Assembly: GCA_003142185.1 (NCBI GenBank)
Contig: PLOR01000090.1
Location: 1 to 64,000 of the forward strand
Origin: Bryobacterales bacterium
Lineage (GTDB): Bacteria > Acidobacteriota > Terriglobia > Bryobacterales > Bryobacteraceae
DNA length: 64,000 nucleotides
Reading direction: 5' to 3'
Shown: in pieces, positions 7,820-16,414 of the stretch
Position numbering within the stretch: the first letter of the stretch is position 1
How the letters are laid out: every line of letters begins with the position of its first letter
The notes under the pieces: generated by a model
The model's input: the letters and a program-made list of their open reading frames with translations, nothing else
What the model was told of the DNA's origin: nothing
The model's database searches: none
Position numbers and translations under genes: made by a program

Positions 7820-9055
7820 TCACTCGCCGCGGGGGCCCCCGATTCGCGCCTCACTCCAGTGACGCAATGCCGCGAATAAAGTCTGCGCAGCCTCGCTGCG
7901 GAAGGCCGCGACTCCAACCCAGGTTCCGAGTGTATTAGTTATGATGTCGGTCATACCGGAGTCGCGCGTCGGAAGATACGACTGGAGAATCTCAATAGTG
8001 AGACTGACCAGCGCGCCTAGGAAAACGGCCATTAGTGCCACCCGCTTGACCCGGCGTGCCACGGACAACCGAGCGCAAAAGCAGAAACCCAAAGGAATAA
8101 ATCCGACGATGTTCTTGAGAGCGGAGCCCCAATAACTCCAGGACATGGTGAACTCTTTCCAAAAGGGCTCCAAAGAGATTTGATCCAAAACCACATACTT
8201 TTCCGGAATCGACAGATCGACTCCCGAATTGACGCGATTGTGGACGATGTTTCCAGCGCGCTCGTCAAAAAGGTAAAGCGCAACATTGCCTTCAGCGTTT
8301 CGGATCTCGGGGCGTCCGGCTTGGGTCCAGCTTTGGTAGTGTTTCAAGAGCTGCTGCGGCGTGAGTTCCCGGTTGTAAACCGCGAAACCCAGGAACTGGC
8401 CGGTCCAACTATCGGTTTGCCCGGGTGAATCACCAAGCACGATCCGGCCAGAGAACCGATTCGCGGGGAGGCGAAACCATGGCGCCTGCGTGGCCAAAAC
8501 GCCGTCAATGTAAATCGTCAACCCGCTCGCGCCCGAAGTGATCGTAATGAATGCCGGCCGCTTTTTGCGAAACACACCGTTAACGTACAGCTTCACCGTT
8601 CTCGCCCGATTAGAACCATCCCGAATCGCAGCTTGCAGTCGAAGGTCCGTTTGCGATTCATGCAGCGAGAAGCCGAAGGGATCTTCAGGCGTGCTAAATG
8701 CCAGGAGAGTGCTGCTGTCCGGGACGCGTCCCGGCACTAACCAGATCTCCAGGCTGCCGGATAGCTGGTTCCCTTGCGGCGTCGCCGTACCCGACGCGCG
8801 GGAGCCGATCGCCGTGCCGTGCCCGCCGAAACGCAGGCCGGTGCGCTCTCTGAGCCACGTGACGTCGTTATTGGGCGCATGAAAGGGCCAGAGACCGAGT
8901 GTCAGGATGATACATAGAACCGCAATACAGACTATGTCCAGACTCTTCGTGGCGTGGGCCGTCAGGCCTCGAGAGCCGAGAGTCATCTCGGCTTTTCTTC
9001 CCGCCGCGCGGGCGTGATTTTCAAAGGAGAGGTCGTTGCGCTTATTACGGAACAT
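7820..9055 (-). CDS. VanZ-family membrane protein with inserted LamG domain
   Basis: A 411-residue protein. Residues about 38-58 form a transmembrane helix; residues about 100-265 form a concanavalin-like (LamG) sandwich (GSLEIWLVPG, LTIYIDGVLA, GFAVYNRELTPQQLLKHY). Residues about 300-395 form the helical VanZ core with the conserved NIVGFIPLGF, TIEILQSYLPTRDSGMTDIITNTLGT. VanZ proteins occur in glycopeptide-resistance and envelope-polysaccharide loci; the biochemical role is unknown. The ATG lies three bases beyond the stop of the upstream lptFG-like gene, with GGAG inside that gene's last codons, so translation is coupled. It is the last gene of a four-gene minus-strand unit. Confidence 0.82.
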   Translation of the reverse strand: MFRNKRNDLSFENHARAAGRKAEMTLGSRGLTAHATKSLDIVCIAVLCIILTLGLWPFHAPNNDVTWLRERTGLRFGGHGTAIGSRASGTATPQGNQLSGSLEIWLVPGRVPDSSTLLAFSTPEDPFGFSLHESQTDLRLQAAIRDGSNRARTVKLYVNGVFRKKRPAFITITSGASGLTIYIDGVLATQAPWFRLPANRFSGRIVLGDSPGQTDSWTGQFLGFAVYNRELTPQQLLKHYQSWTQAGRPEIRNAEGNVALYLFDERAGNIVHNRVNSGVDLSIPEKYVVLDQISLEPFWKEFTMSWSYWGSALKNIVGFIPLGFCFCARLSVARRVKRVALMAVFLGALVSLTIEILQSYLPTRDSGMTDIITNTLGTWVGVAAFRSEAAQTLFAALRHWSEARIGGPRGE

Positions 9056-9058
9056 GCG

Positions 9059-11404
9059 CTAACTCCGCATCCGCAACAGCAGGTACAACCCGGCGAGGCC
9101 GAATATGACGTCCGGGGACCAGCCCGCCATGGCGGGCGGCAGAAGATTCACGTCGCCGAGCTTTTCGAACAGGATGCCCAGACCCTTGTAACCCACGCCG
9201 ATGCCAAGGCTGACGCCGATGCCGGCCATGGCGCCCCGGTTGCCAACCAGGAATCCGTAAGGCACCGCGATCATGGCCATGATTAGCGCAAACAGCGGTA
9301 GCGCGAATTTCAGGTAGAACTGCACTTGCAGCTTGCCGGTGGGGAAGCCGCGCTCTTGTAAATCGCGAATGTAGCGGTCGAGGCGGAGAAAGTTCATCTG
9401 CTTTTCCTGCACCGCCGCGGTTACGAAGTAATCGGGCGGCTCGGTCAGGTCGGAGTGCCAGCGGGTCTCCAGGCCGCCCGGCTCGCTCGAGAAGGACTGG
9501 TATGCGCTGCACGAGTCGCCGGCAAAGCGGCAACTCCAGCCGTTCTCGAAAGCCCACGTCTTCAGCGCCGGGCTCCACTGCCCGCGCTCCGCCACAATTT
9601 CGCGCTTCAGGCGAAACGTATTGGGGTCCATGTCGAACACATCCACTCCGTGCATAACGCCGGCCGCGTGGTCGAAGAATTCGTAGTAATAGATGCGCGA
9701 GTGGCCCATGATCCACTTGTGGTCCGCGCGTTGGTAAGTCTGTTTGGGCCGGCCCTTGATCTCATCGCGCATGGCGTCCTGCTTGAGGTTGGCGCCGGGC
9801 ACGTAGTAATAGTCGAACAGAAACAGCCCGCCGGCAAATACCGTGCCCGCCAGCAGCAGCGGCATCGCCAGCCGGTACAGGCTCACGCCGCAGGCCCGGA
9901 ACGCGGTGATTTCGTTCTGCTTGCTCAGCACGCCCAGGTGGACCAGCACCGCCACCAGGATGGCGAACGGCAGGGTTTCGTAGATCAACTCCGGCGTGAG
10001 GAAGAACAGATATTCGAACATCTCCATGAGCGGGATCTTGTTGCGGATCCAGTCGCCCATCAACTCGAAGAAGTTATAAGCCAAAATCATCGATAACAGG
10101 CTGGCCAGTACCACGCCGAGATAGAACATGAAGCTGGTCAGGATATAGGTGTCGACGATCTGCGGCAGGACGGGAAGCCTCCAGTGCGGCAGGCGGGCCA
10201 CAGGCGCGGCCGGTTGCGGCTTATTGCGCCGCAACCAGGAGCCCATCCGGCTCAGCAAACCTGTGACGCCGCCCAGCAGGTCGCGATCTCCTGGGCGCTC
10301 CATGCGGTACAGAAAGATCACCCCAGCCACGAGAAACGCCGCGTCGGGCAGCCACACCGCCAGCGGCACCGACATGGTTCTCTGCTTGGCAAACCCGATC
10401 AGCGTGAGCGAGGAAAGGTGGTAGCAGAAGAAGCTGAGAAATAGTGCGATGACGTAGCCGGCGCTCTTGCCGCCTTTGCGCGTGGCGATGCCGAGCGGGA
10501 TGCCGACCAGCGCCAGCGCGATACACGCCACCGGCAGCGCAAACCGCCGGAACAGCTCGATGCGCACCTCCGTCCAGTCATCGCCGGAGCGCGGATAGCG
10601 CAGCAACTGCCGCGTGTTCATGGCGGCCGTGGGCGGCGTCTTGTGCGTCGGCGGCGAGGCATCGAGCACCTGCGTGCTGATGGGCGCGCATGAGTCGTTG
10701 GCGACGCGGTCCTTGCCCATCTCGTGCGAACAATAGTCGTACAGCGTAAGCTGAATGCGGTTGTTCTTGGGATCCGAGATGGCGATGGCTCCGCGCGCCA
10801 CGGTGATCATCGGTCCTTCCGCCTTTTCGCGCATCCCCGACACGCGCTGCTCGGGCGGCGTGATATCGGCGATGAATACCGGCCGCCACTTCACCACCGG
10901 CCCCGTCCCCACGTCGCCCACGTAGAGGATCCTGTTGGGGAAACTTTCGTTGAAGACCCGCGGCTCGATTTCCGCCGAGACCTGCCCTTGCAGCAGCTCG
11001 TTGACGATGTCGGTGGTCCTGCGGATGGCGAGCGGCGTCAGCCGCAGCGACGCCAGGCCCGCCAGACTCATTCCCAGCGCGGCGAACAGCACCACCGGCG
11101 CAATCACCTGCCGGCTGGAGACGCCCGCCGCGCGCATGGCGATGATTTCGCCATCCGACGCCATGCGGCCGAGCCCGATCAAAATGCCCACCAGCACGCC
11201 GAACGGAATGGTGAGCGGCAGTACCGGCGGCATCGCCCAGAGTAGCAGCGACACCACCGTGACGACGGGCGGATTATTGGCGCCCACAAGAATCGCGAAC
11301 AGCTTGTCCGCCTCGCGCAGGAAGATGATGAAGGTAGCCAACAGCGTGCCCAGCACCGCGCTGGTCAGGATCTCGCGGAATACGTAGCGGCCCAAAAGGC
11401 GCAT
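9059..11404 (-). CDS. lptFG: LptF-LptG fused lipopolysaccharide export permease
   Basis: A 781-residue protein containing two complete YjgP/YjgQ permease units. Unit one (about 1-375) begins MRLLGRYVFREILTS, has the LPLTIPFGVLVGILIGLGRM helices and GEIIAMRAAGVS, and ends with the PLGIATRKGGKSAGYVIAL helices. Unit two (about 405-781) repeats the plan: IVDTYILTSFMFYLG, ETLPFAILVAVLVHLGVLS, NEITAFRACGVS, and PYGFLVGNRGAMAGIG. In most bacteria these are two proteins that pair in the inner membrane with LptB2 to pull LPS out toward LptC/LptA. Here one chain would form the whole transmembrane core. No LptB, LptC or LptA gene is visible nearby. The gene starts 10 bases after the TldE-like gene ends. 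Confidence 0.92.
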   Translation of the reverse strand: MRLLGRYVFREILTSAVLGTLLATFIIFLREADKLFAILVGANNPPVVTVVSLLLWAMPPVLPLTIPFGVLVGILIGLGRMASDGEIIAMRAAGVSSRQVIAPVVLFAALGMSLAGLASLRLTPLAIRRTTDIVNELLQGQVSAEIEPRVFNESFPNRILYVGDVGTGPVVKWRPVFIADITPPEQRVSGMREKAEGPMITVARGAIAISDPKNNRIQLTLYDYCSHEMGKDRVANDSCAPISTQVLDASPPTHKTPPTAAMNTRQLLRYPRSGDDWTEVRIELFRRFALPVACIALALVGIPLGIATRKGGKSAGYVIALFLSFFCYHLSSLTLIGFAKQRTMSVPLAVWLPDAAFLVAGVIFLYRMERPGDRDLLGGVTGLLSRMGSWLRRNKPQPAAPVARLPHWRLPVLPQIVDTYILTSFMFYLGVVLASLLSMILAYNFFELMGDWIRNKIPLMEMFEYLFFLTPELIYETLPFAILVAVLVHLGVLSKQNEITAFRACGVSLYRLAMPLLLAGTVFAGGLFLFDYYYVPGANLKQDAMRDEIKGRPKQTYQRADHKWIMGHSRIYYYEFFDHAAGVMHGVDVFDMDPNTFRLKREIVAERGQWSPALKTWAFENGWSCRFAGDSCSAYQSFSSEPGGLETRWHSDLTEPPDYFVTAAVQEKQMNFLRLDRYIRDLQERGFPTGKLQVQFYLKFALPLFALIMAMIAVPYGFLVGNRGAMAGIGVSLGIGVGYKGLGILFEKLGDVNLLPPAMAGWSPDVIFGLAGLYLLLRMRS

Positions 11405-11413
11405 AGGCGGCTC

Positions 11414-13144
11414 CTAATGCGCCATCTCCGGTGGCGGCGCCACGGGCAGCTTGGGCAGTTCCTCTTCCACCGGGTGCAACTCAACGTCATCGATGATGAT
11501 GGAGGGCGCCACCACGCAGCTTTCCGTGGTGTAGTTTCCCGCGCCCACCAGCGCCAGCGGGGCGCCATTATCCAGATAGTCGAAAACCGTGTTGTCGTCG
11601 CCCGCCACCAGGATGTCCTTGAGCGACCGCACGTTCAGCCCGCGGAAGCGGAGCCCGCGCACCAGCTCCTCGCGCCCGTCCGGATAGACCTTATAGATCA
11701 GCACCGGCGAGCTAACGGGATGCGCCGCGCCCTCGGCCGTGGTGAACATGCGCCGCAATTCGTCGAGCGACGCCGTGGACGGGTAATCCATCTTGCGCAC
11801 CACGATGCCGTAGGCGAGGCCGCGCGCAACAACCAGCTCGATCAGTTTTTTCTTGAGATCGCCGGCCGGAATGGTTTCCGAGGAGCTGATGAACAGGTTG
11901 CCGATGCCGGCGGTAGCGGCGCCATACGGCCCTGGCAGCCGCGCGTGGCCGTTGGAAGCGGAGAATCCGTGCACCGGCTGCCGCGTCAGCAGGAAGCCCT
12001 TGAGAACGCCTTTTTCCACCAGCGTGAGCGGCTGCGGGCGGACGCCTTCGCGATCCACGTCATAGGAGCCGAACAGCAGCCGGCCGCGCCATTCCCGCTG
12101 CGTCGGATCGTCCACTGCGTCGAACGACTCGGGCAAGACGCGCCCGCCCAGCCGCCCTTCGAGCTGGCTCGCGTCGAACCCGGCGCGCCCGCCTTCCGGT
12201 TTGCGCGCGAGCGCCAGGCTGCGGCCCAGCAACTCGGCGAAGATCTGCGGGCCAGCCGCGCCTTCAAACAGCACCGGGCCGCTATAATCTTCGCCCTTGG
12301 GGGCCTTGGCCAGCGCTTCCAGGTTCTGTGCCATCTCGCGGAGGACGGCGTTCAAAGCGGCATCGCCCGGCAGGTGCGCAGGGTCGAGCGCGAGGAAGGT
12401 GACGGCGTCATGCAGCACCATGCCATCCGCCGCTTGCGCCACCGCGCGCGCCCGCAGACTGCTGGCATTTTCGGCCGCCCGCACCACCGTGCCTTCCGAA
12501 TTCACCACGTAGTAGCCACCGGCCTCGGCGTCCAGTTCCACGCGCGAATCCAGTACCCCTGGATAATCGGCGAAGACCGCGGACAGCGTGCGCACCCGCG
12601 CCGCCCACTCGTTTTCGTCGATCGCCAGGCGCCCCAGCTCGTGAACATACTCCACCCGCTGGGCGTGCGAAAAGTCGTCGGTGGGACTGCTCTCGGTGAG
12701 ATTGCGCCGCGCCGCGCGCTTGCGCGAAATGGTCTCCACGGCGCTTTTGTAAGCCGAATCGGTGGCCAGCCACAAATAGCGGCGCAGCACCGGATAGGAG
12801 TCGTCGAGTGGCCAACGGCCCAAGTCATAGCGTGTGCCACCCACGCGGCCGGCGAAGTTCGTATTGTCGAACTTGTAATCGCCCACGCGCACGGAGATCT
12901 CCGGCTCCCGGATATGGCTGCGGCGCCGCGCCAGCAGGCCGCCGAGCGAAGCCGAGACGCTGAAGGCGTCCCCCTGGTCGATCACGTACTGAATGAAGTA
13001 CGGGGCATCCAGATTGGAGACCGTCAGTTTGCTCGAGCGCGCGATTTCGTCGCGCATGGCCGCCAGCACGGGGTCCGGCGCGGGAGCATCCGCCGCCAGT
13101 GCCGCCAGTGCCGCGGCGACCGCGGCCAGCATCAGGCGCCTCAC
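11414..13144 (-). CDS. secreted TldE/PmbA-like protein lacking the metal motif
   Basis: A 576-residue protein of the TldD/PmbA family with its own signal peptide (RRLMLAAVAAALAALAAD). Where TldD has HExxxH this protein reads FAELLGR (residues 302-308), so both metal-binding His residues are gone. That is the state expected of TldE (PmbA), the partner subunit that shapes the TldD active site in the known heterodimer. The GTG start overlaps the TldD stop by four bases (GTGA), which favours equal synthesis. Other family landmarks remain: the C-terminal G..Y.S. and NGHARLPG region near residue 390. Location outside the cytoplasm is unusual for this family. The protein probably works only in complex with the upstream TldD. 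Confidence 0.85.
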   Translation of the reverse strand: MRRLMLAAVAAALAALAADAPAPDPVLAAMRDEIARSSKLTVSNLDAPYFIQYVIDQGDAFSVSASLGGLLARRRSHIREPEISVRVGDYKFDNTNFAGRVGGTRYDLGRWPLDDSYPVLRRYLWLATDSAYKSAVETISRKRAARRNLTESSPTDDFSHAQRVEYVHELGRLAIDENEWAARVRTLSAVFADYPGVLDSRVELDAEAGGYYVVNSEGTVVRAAENASSLRARAVAQAADGMVLHDAVTFLALDPAHLPGDAALNAVLREMAQNLEALAKAPKGEDYSGPVLFEGAAGPQIFAELLGRSLALARKPEGGRAGFDASQLEGRLGGRVLPESFDAVDDPTQREWRGRLLFGSYDVDREGVRPQPLTLVEKGVLKGFLLTRQPVHGFSASNGHARLPGPYGAATAGIGNLFISSSETIPAGDLKKKLIELVVARGLAYGIVVRKMDYPSTASLDELRRMFTTAEGAAHPVSSPVLIYKVYPDGREELVRGLRFRGLNVRSLKDILVAGDDNTVFDYLDNGAPLALVGAGNYTTESCVVAPSIIIDDVELHPVEEELPKLPVAPPPEMAH

Positions 13145-14835
13145 TGTCCGCCCCCTTTTTCGGCGCTGGCCGGCTCCGGAAGCAGCGGCGGCCGGTCGTT
13201 CGCCTTGGCTTTCTTTTCGATTTCGATTTCCGATACCAGGATCGCCGGCGACACCGCCGACACCGGCACGCTGCCGCTTTCCGCGCCGCAGTAGCCGTTG
13301 AACACTTCCGGCTTGTCTCCGGTGGCCAGGATCTTGGCGAAGCTCGCCAGCGGCGTGCCCACTATATCCGCGCCGCGCACCAGTTCGTCCGGCCGGCCGT
13401 CGGCATACACCCGGTACACGATCACCGGAACCACGCTGAAGGCCTGCAATCCGGCGCGGCTGGTGGTGGTGAAGCCGTTGGTGATGTCGCGGAAGTAGAG
13501 GCCGTAAGGCTTGTTTTGCCGCTTGATCTCTTCGATCAGCATCTCGCGCAGCCTGGCGTCGGACACCGCTTTGGTCGATTCCACGATCAGGTTGGACTGC
13601 CGCGAAACTACTTCATACCCAGGCTGGCGCCGGCCGTGGCCGTTCGACTCGCCGAAGCCCGCAACGGCCGACCGCGACATGAGGAACGTTTTCAGCACGC
13701 CGTTTTCGACCGCGATGGTTGGCCGCGCCTTCACTCCTTCATCGTCGTAATCGTACCAGCCGTAGAGGTCTTCGCCCGCCGCGGAGTGCCGCGTGGGATC
13801 GAAAATCACCGACAGGAAATTGGGCAGCACCTGAGTACCGACGCTCTTGGTAAAGGTCTGGCCCTCGTCTTCATCCTTTTGGCGGAAGCCTTCGACGCGA
13901 TGGCCGAAGATTTCGTGAAAGAACACGCCCGCCGCGCGGCCGGAGAGAATAGCGGGTCCCACGAAAGGCTCGGCTTCGGGTGCGCGCAGCAGCGCTGTCA
14001 CGTCCTTGGCGACGCGGTCGATCGCCGCCAGCACGGTCTTGTCGTCCGGCAGGCCGCCCGAGTCTTCCGCTTCAAAGCTCTCGAAGTTGGCGACGTCGGC
14101 GCCATCGGCGGCTTTGGCGGAGGCGGAAATGAAAACGCGTGCGTAGCCGCGGCCGAATTCCAGGCGCGTTCCTTCGGTGTTCACGAAGTACCGCGTTTCG
14201 GCCTGGCCGGAAACCGTCACCCGGCTGGTGAGCACGCTGGGATAATTTCGGAACCGCTCGGAGAGCTTGCGGATGCGGCCGGTCCATTCCTCGACGTCGA
14301 ACTTGAGCTTCACCGGCGCGGCGAGCGAAACCGCGGGTTCTGTGCTCGAAAAATCGGCCGAGGCGTCCTGTTCCGCCACCCTCACCTGCGTGTTGGTCTG
14401 AATCCGGATCAGCCGCTCCGCCGCCGCGCGATACGCGCGATCGGTCTCCTCCCACAGGCGGTGCTTGATGGAATTGGCGTTGTCTTCGTAAGTGATCTGC
14501 GCGCCGGAAGTGAACTGGGCCGCGCCGCCGCCGGCTCCACGCACGCGATGGTAGTTGTCCAGTTTCGGAGAGCCTACGCGCACGGAAACATCCAGCGTTC
14601 GCGATTTCCCACCGCCCGTCGAGTCGATCGCGCCCAGCGTCCCGGACACGTTGTAGACGTCTTCCTGGGTGATTTCGTAGCTCAGAAAGTAAGGTGGAGG
14701 GTCGGCCTTGTCCTTGAGCGCCTGAAAGTTGCGCGCCAGTTCCTGGCTCATGGCATCCACCAGCGTTGATTGAGCCGTGGCAGCGGCTGCGAGCGCGAGC
14801 GGCAGCGCCAGGCGAAGCAGGATCGAGGGGGTCAA
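13141..14835 (-). CDS. tldD: secreted TldD-type zinc metallopeptidase
   Basis: A 564-residue TldD/PmbA-family peptidase. The catalytic HEIFGHRVEGFR lies at residues 307-318 (HExxxH at 307-312), followed by the family's SNGHGRRQPG block near residue 400. The N-terminus is a strong signal peptide (MTPSILLRLALPLALAAAATAQS), so the enzyme should be exported, unlike cytoplasmic TldD of enterobacteria, which trims microcin precursors and unfolded peptides. The start codon is TTG at 14835, chosen because it gives the complete signal peptide; the next Met is residue 29. It is the first gene of the unit tldD, tldE-like, lptFG, vanZ-like. A role in processing a periplasmic or envelope peptide is an inference. 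Confidence 0.88.
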   Translation of the reverse strand: MTPSILLRLALPLALAAAATAQSTLVDAMSQELARNFQALKDKADPPPYFLSYEITQEDVYNVSGTLGAIDSTGGGKSRTLDVSVRVGSPKLDNYHRVRGAGGGAAQFTSGAQITYEDNANSIKHRLWEETDRAYRAAAERLIRIQTNTQVRVAEQDASADFSSTEPAVSLAAPVKLKFDVEEWTGRIRKLSERFRNYPSVLTSRVTVSGQAETRYFVNTEGTRLEFGRGYARVFISASAKAADGADVANFESFEAEDSGGLPDDKTVLAAIDRVAKDVTALLRAPEAEPFVGPAILSGRAAGVFFHEIFGHRVEGFRQKDEDEGQTFTKSVGTQVLPNFLSVIFDPTRHSAAGEDLYGWYDYDDEGVKARPTIAVENGVLKTFLMSRSAVAGFGESNGHGRRQPGYEVVSRQSNLIVESTKAVSDARLREMLIEEIKRQNKPYGLYFRDITNGFTTTSRAGLQAFSVVPVIVYRVYADGRPDELVRGADIVGTPLASFAKILATGDKPEVFNGYCGAESGSVPVSAVSPAILVSEIEIEKKAKANDRPPLLPEPASAEKGGGQ

Positions 14836-14868
14836 GTCTCAGCATAGCAAACTGGCCTCGGCGTCCCA

Positions 14869-14896
14869 TTGCGATGCAACGCCGTTGTGCTACAAA
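14869..14896 (+). promoter_or_regulatory. candidate promoter for the metallophosphoesterase gene
   Basis: TTGCGA (14869-14874) and TACAAA (14891-14896) are 16 bases apart in the divergent region between tldD and the gene starting at 14959. The match to the sigma-70 consensus is moderate. Confidence 0.3.
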
Positions 14897-14958
14897 GCTA
14901 AGGTGGGGTGGACGCGCGAGCTGATCGGGTTGCCGCCGCCTCCTCGGAGGTTTTCGTG

Positions 14959-16062
14959 ATGACGAACCACCACCTTGCGGCGAAGCTACTTCTGCTGCTC
15001 GCGCTTCCTCTTTGCCTTCCGGCGCAGAATCCTACAGCCCCGGTTTTGAAGTTTGCCGTCTCGGGCGATTCGCGCAACTGCGGCGATGTGGTGATGCCGG
15101 CCATCGCTGGGCAGGTGGTGGCGAGCGGAGCCAGTTTCTATTGGCACCTGGGCGACTTCCGCGCCATATACGATTTCGATGAGGACATGGCGCCGCCGCA
15201 CGAGCTGCACCTGGACGCGCCGCACCTCAGCATCATCAACTACTTGCAGAAAGCGTGGCCGGATTTCATCGAGCATCAGCTTCATCCTTTCGGCAAGCTG
15301 GAGGTTTTTCTGGGCATCGGCAATCACGAGTTGATTTTTCCGCAGACGCGCGACAGATACGTGGCTCAGTTCGAAAGCTATTTGAACAGCCAGCGCCTGG
15401 CGGCGCAGCGCCGGGCCGATGGCGACGCGGCGGGCCCTCGCACGTACTATCACTGGGTCATGAACCACACCGATTTCCTGTCGCTCGACAACGCCAGCAA
15501 CAGCTTCGACGCGGAGCAGATGAAATGGATCCGCGCGCGCCTGGCAGCCGACCGGAAATCCAGCGACGTTACGACCGTGGTCGCCGGGATGCATGAAGCG
15601 TTGCCGGGCAGCAAGGGCTTGAGCCACAGCATGTGCGATTCCGGCGCGGGGATTGAAACCGGCCGCGAGGTCTACAACCTGCTCTGGGATTTGCAGCAAA
15701 GCGGCAAGCGGGTGTATGTGCTGGCCAGCCATTCGCACTTCATCATGGACGACGTCTTCCGCACGTCCTACTGGGGCGAGCGCGTGCTGCCGGGATGGAT
15801 TGTGGGGACGGCCGGCGCGGTGCGTTACCGGCTGCCGGAGGGCGTTGCGAGCGGGACGATCGCTCGCACCGATGTGTATGGCTACCTGCTGGGCACGGTG
15901 ATGTCGGACGGTTCGATTCGATTTGAATTCCGGCAGATCGGCCTGGAAGACCTTCGCCGCGCCAACGCCGGCCGCTACCCGGACGCGCTGGTCGGCTGGT
16001 GCTATGAGAAGAACGCCGACCAGAAGATCCCAAAGCCGGAAGCTTGCGTGGCGGGGAAGTAG
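14959..16062 (+). CDS. secreted metallophosphoesterase
   Basis: A 367-residue protein with a signal peptide (KLLLLLALPLCLPAQ). Phosphoesterase motifs are present: FAVSGDSRNCG, WHLGDFRAIYDFDEDM, GIGNHE, VVAGMHEALPG and the late ASHSHFIMDD. This is a variant spacing of the calcineurin-like core, with the GDSR and SHSH blocks supplying the metal ligands. A late Cys (VGWCYEKN) might form a disulfide. The ATG at 14959 has GGAGG at 14946-14950 with an eight-base spacer, which decides the start over upstream in-frame starts. Transcribed divergently from tldD. The substrate is unknown. Confidence 0.84.
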   Translation: MTNHHLAAKLLLLLALPLCLPAQNPTAPVLKFAVSGDSRNCGDVVMPAIAGQVVASGASFYWHLGDFRAIYDFDEDMAPPHELHLDAPHLSIINYLQKAWPDFIEHQLHPFGKLEVFLGIGNHELIFPQTRDRYVAQFESYLNSQRLAAQRRADGDAAGPRTYYHWVMNHTDFLSLDNASNSFDAEQMKWIRARLAADRKSSDVTTVVAGMHEALPGSKGLSHSMCDSGAGIETGREVYNLLWDLQQSGKRVYVLASHSHFIMDDVFRTSYWGERVLPGWIVGTAGAVRYRLPEGVASGTIARTDVYGYLLGTVMSDGSIRFEFRQIGLEDLRRANAGRYPDALVGWCYEKNADQKIPKPEACVAGK

Positions 16063-16064
16063 AA

Positions 16065-16296
16065 GTGGGGCAGGTCCCCGACCTGCCAGCGCCGGCTTTG
16101 GAAAGAATCCAACCAAAAGCCGCGGCTAATCCCTTTGTTTTCGAAGAAATTCGGTCAGATCCTGACCGAAAATACTCGTGAGGCAGGTTGGTAACGGCTG
16201 GTAGCGCCGGCGGTCTTTGCCGCTGGTGCTTTTCGTCGCGGGCCGGGGGAAAACGCGCGCGCAGGCGGGCGCTGGCAGGTCGGGGACCTGCCCCAC
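16065..16296. repeat. inverted pair of 29-base palindromic elements, family B
   Basis: GTGGGGCAGGTCCCCGACCT... at 16065-16093 recurs as an exact reverse complement at 16268-16296. Each copy is itself palindromic (GGCAGGTCCCCGACCTGCC core). Between them sit another small palindrome, TTCGGTCAG/CTGACCGAA at 16150-16170, and the left arm of a family A element. The gene-free stretch 16063-16414 is thus built largely of short inverted repeats. Confidence 0.75.
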
Positions 16297-16353
16297 TGGC
16301 GGCGTGTTCGAATACTGGCAAAGAACCGGCGGCAAGAGACCGCCGGCGCTGCC
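16200..16353. repeat. palindromic element family A, split by a family B element
   Basis: The arms at 16200-16228 (GGTAGCGCCGGCGGTCTTTG...) and 16325-16353 are inverted copies of each other and match the 6193-6263 element. Here the loop is 96 bases instead of 14 and contains the second family B copy, as if that element had inserted into the loop. Confidence 0.7.
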
Positions 16354-16414
16354 GGGAAAGTAGATGCTCCACGCGATCGTGGGCGTGCGAATCTCAAGTA
16401 TGAGGTGTTTTCCA

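Noticed and set aside
11417-14769. Long plus-strand open frames (625 and 556 codons) opposite the TldE/TldD genes
   Set aside because: Both are antisense to clear family members, start without ribosome sites and read as Arg/His-rich shadows.
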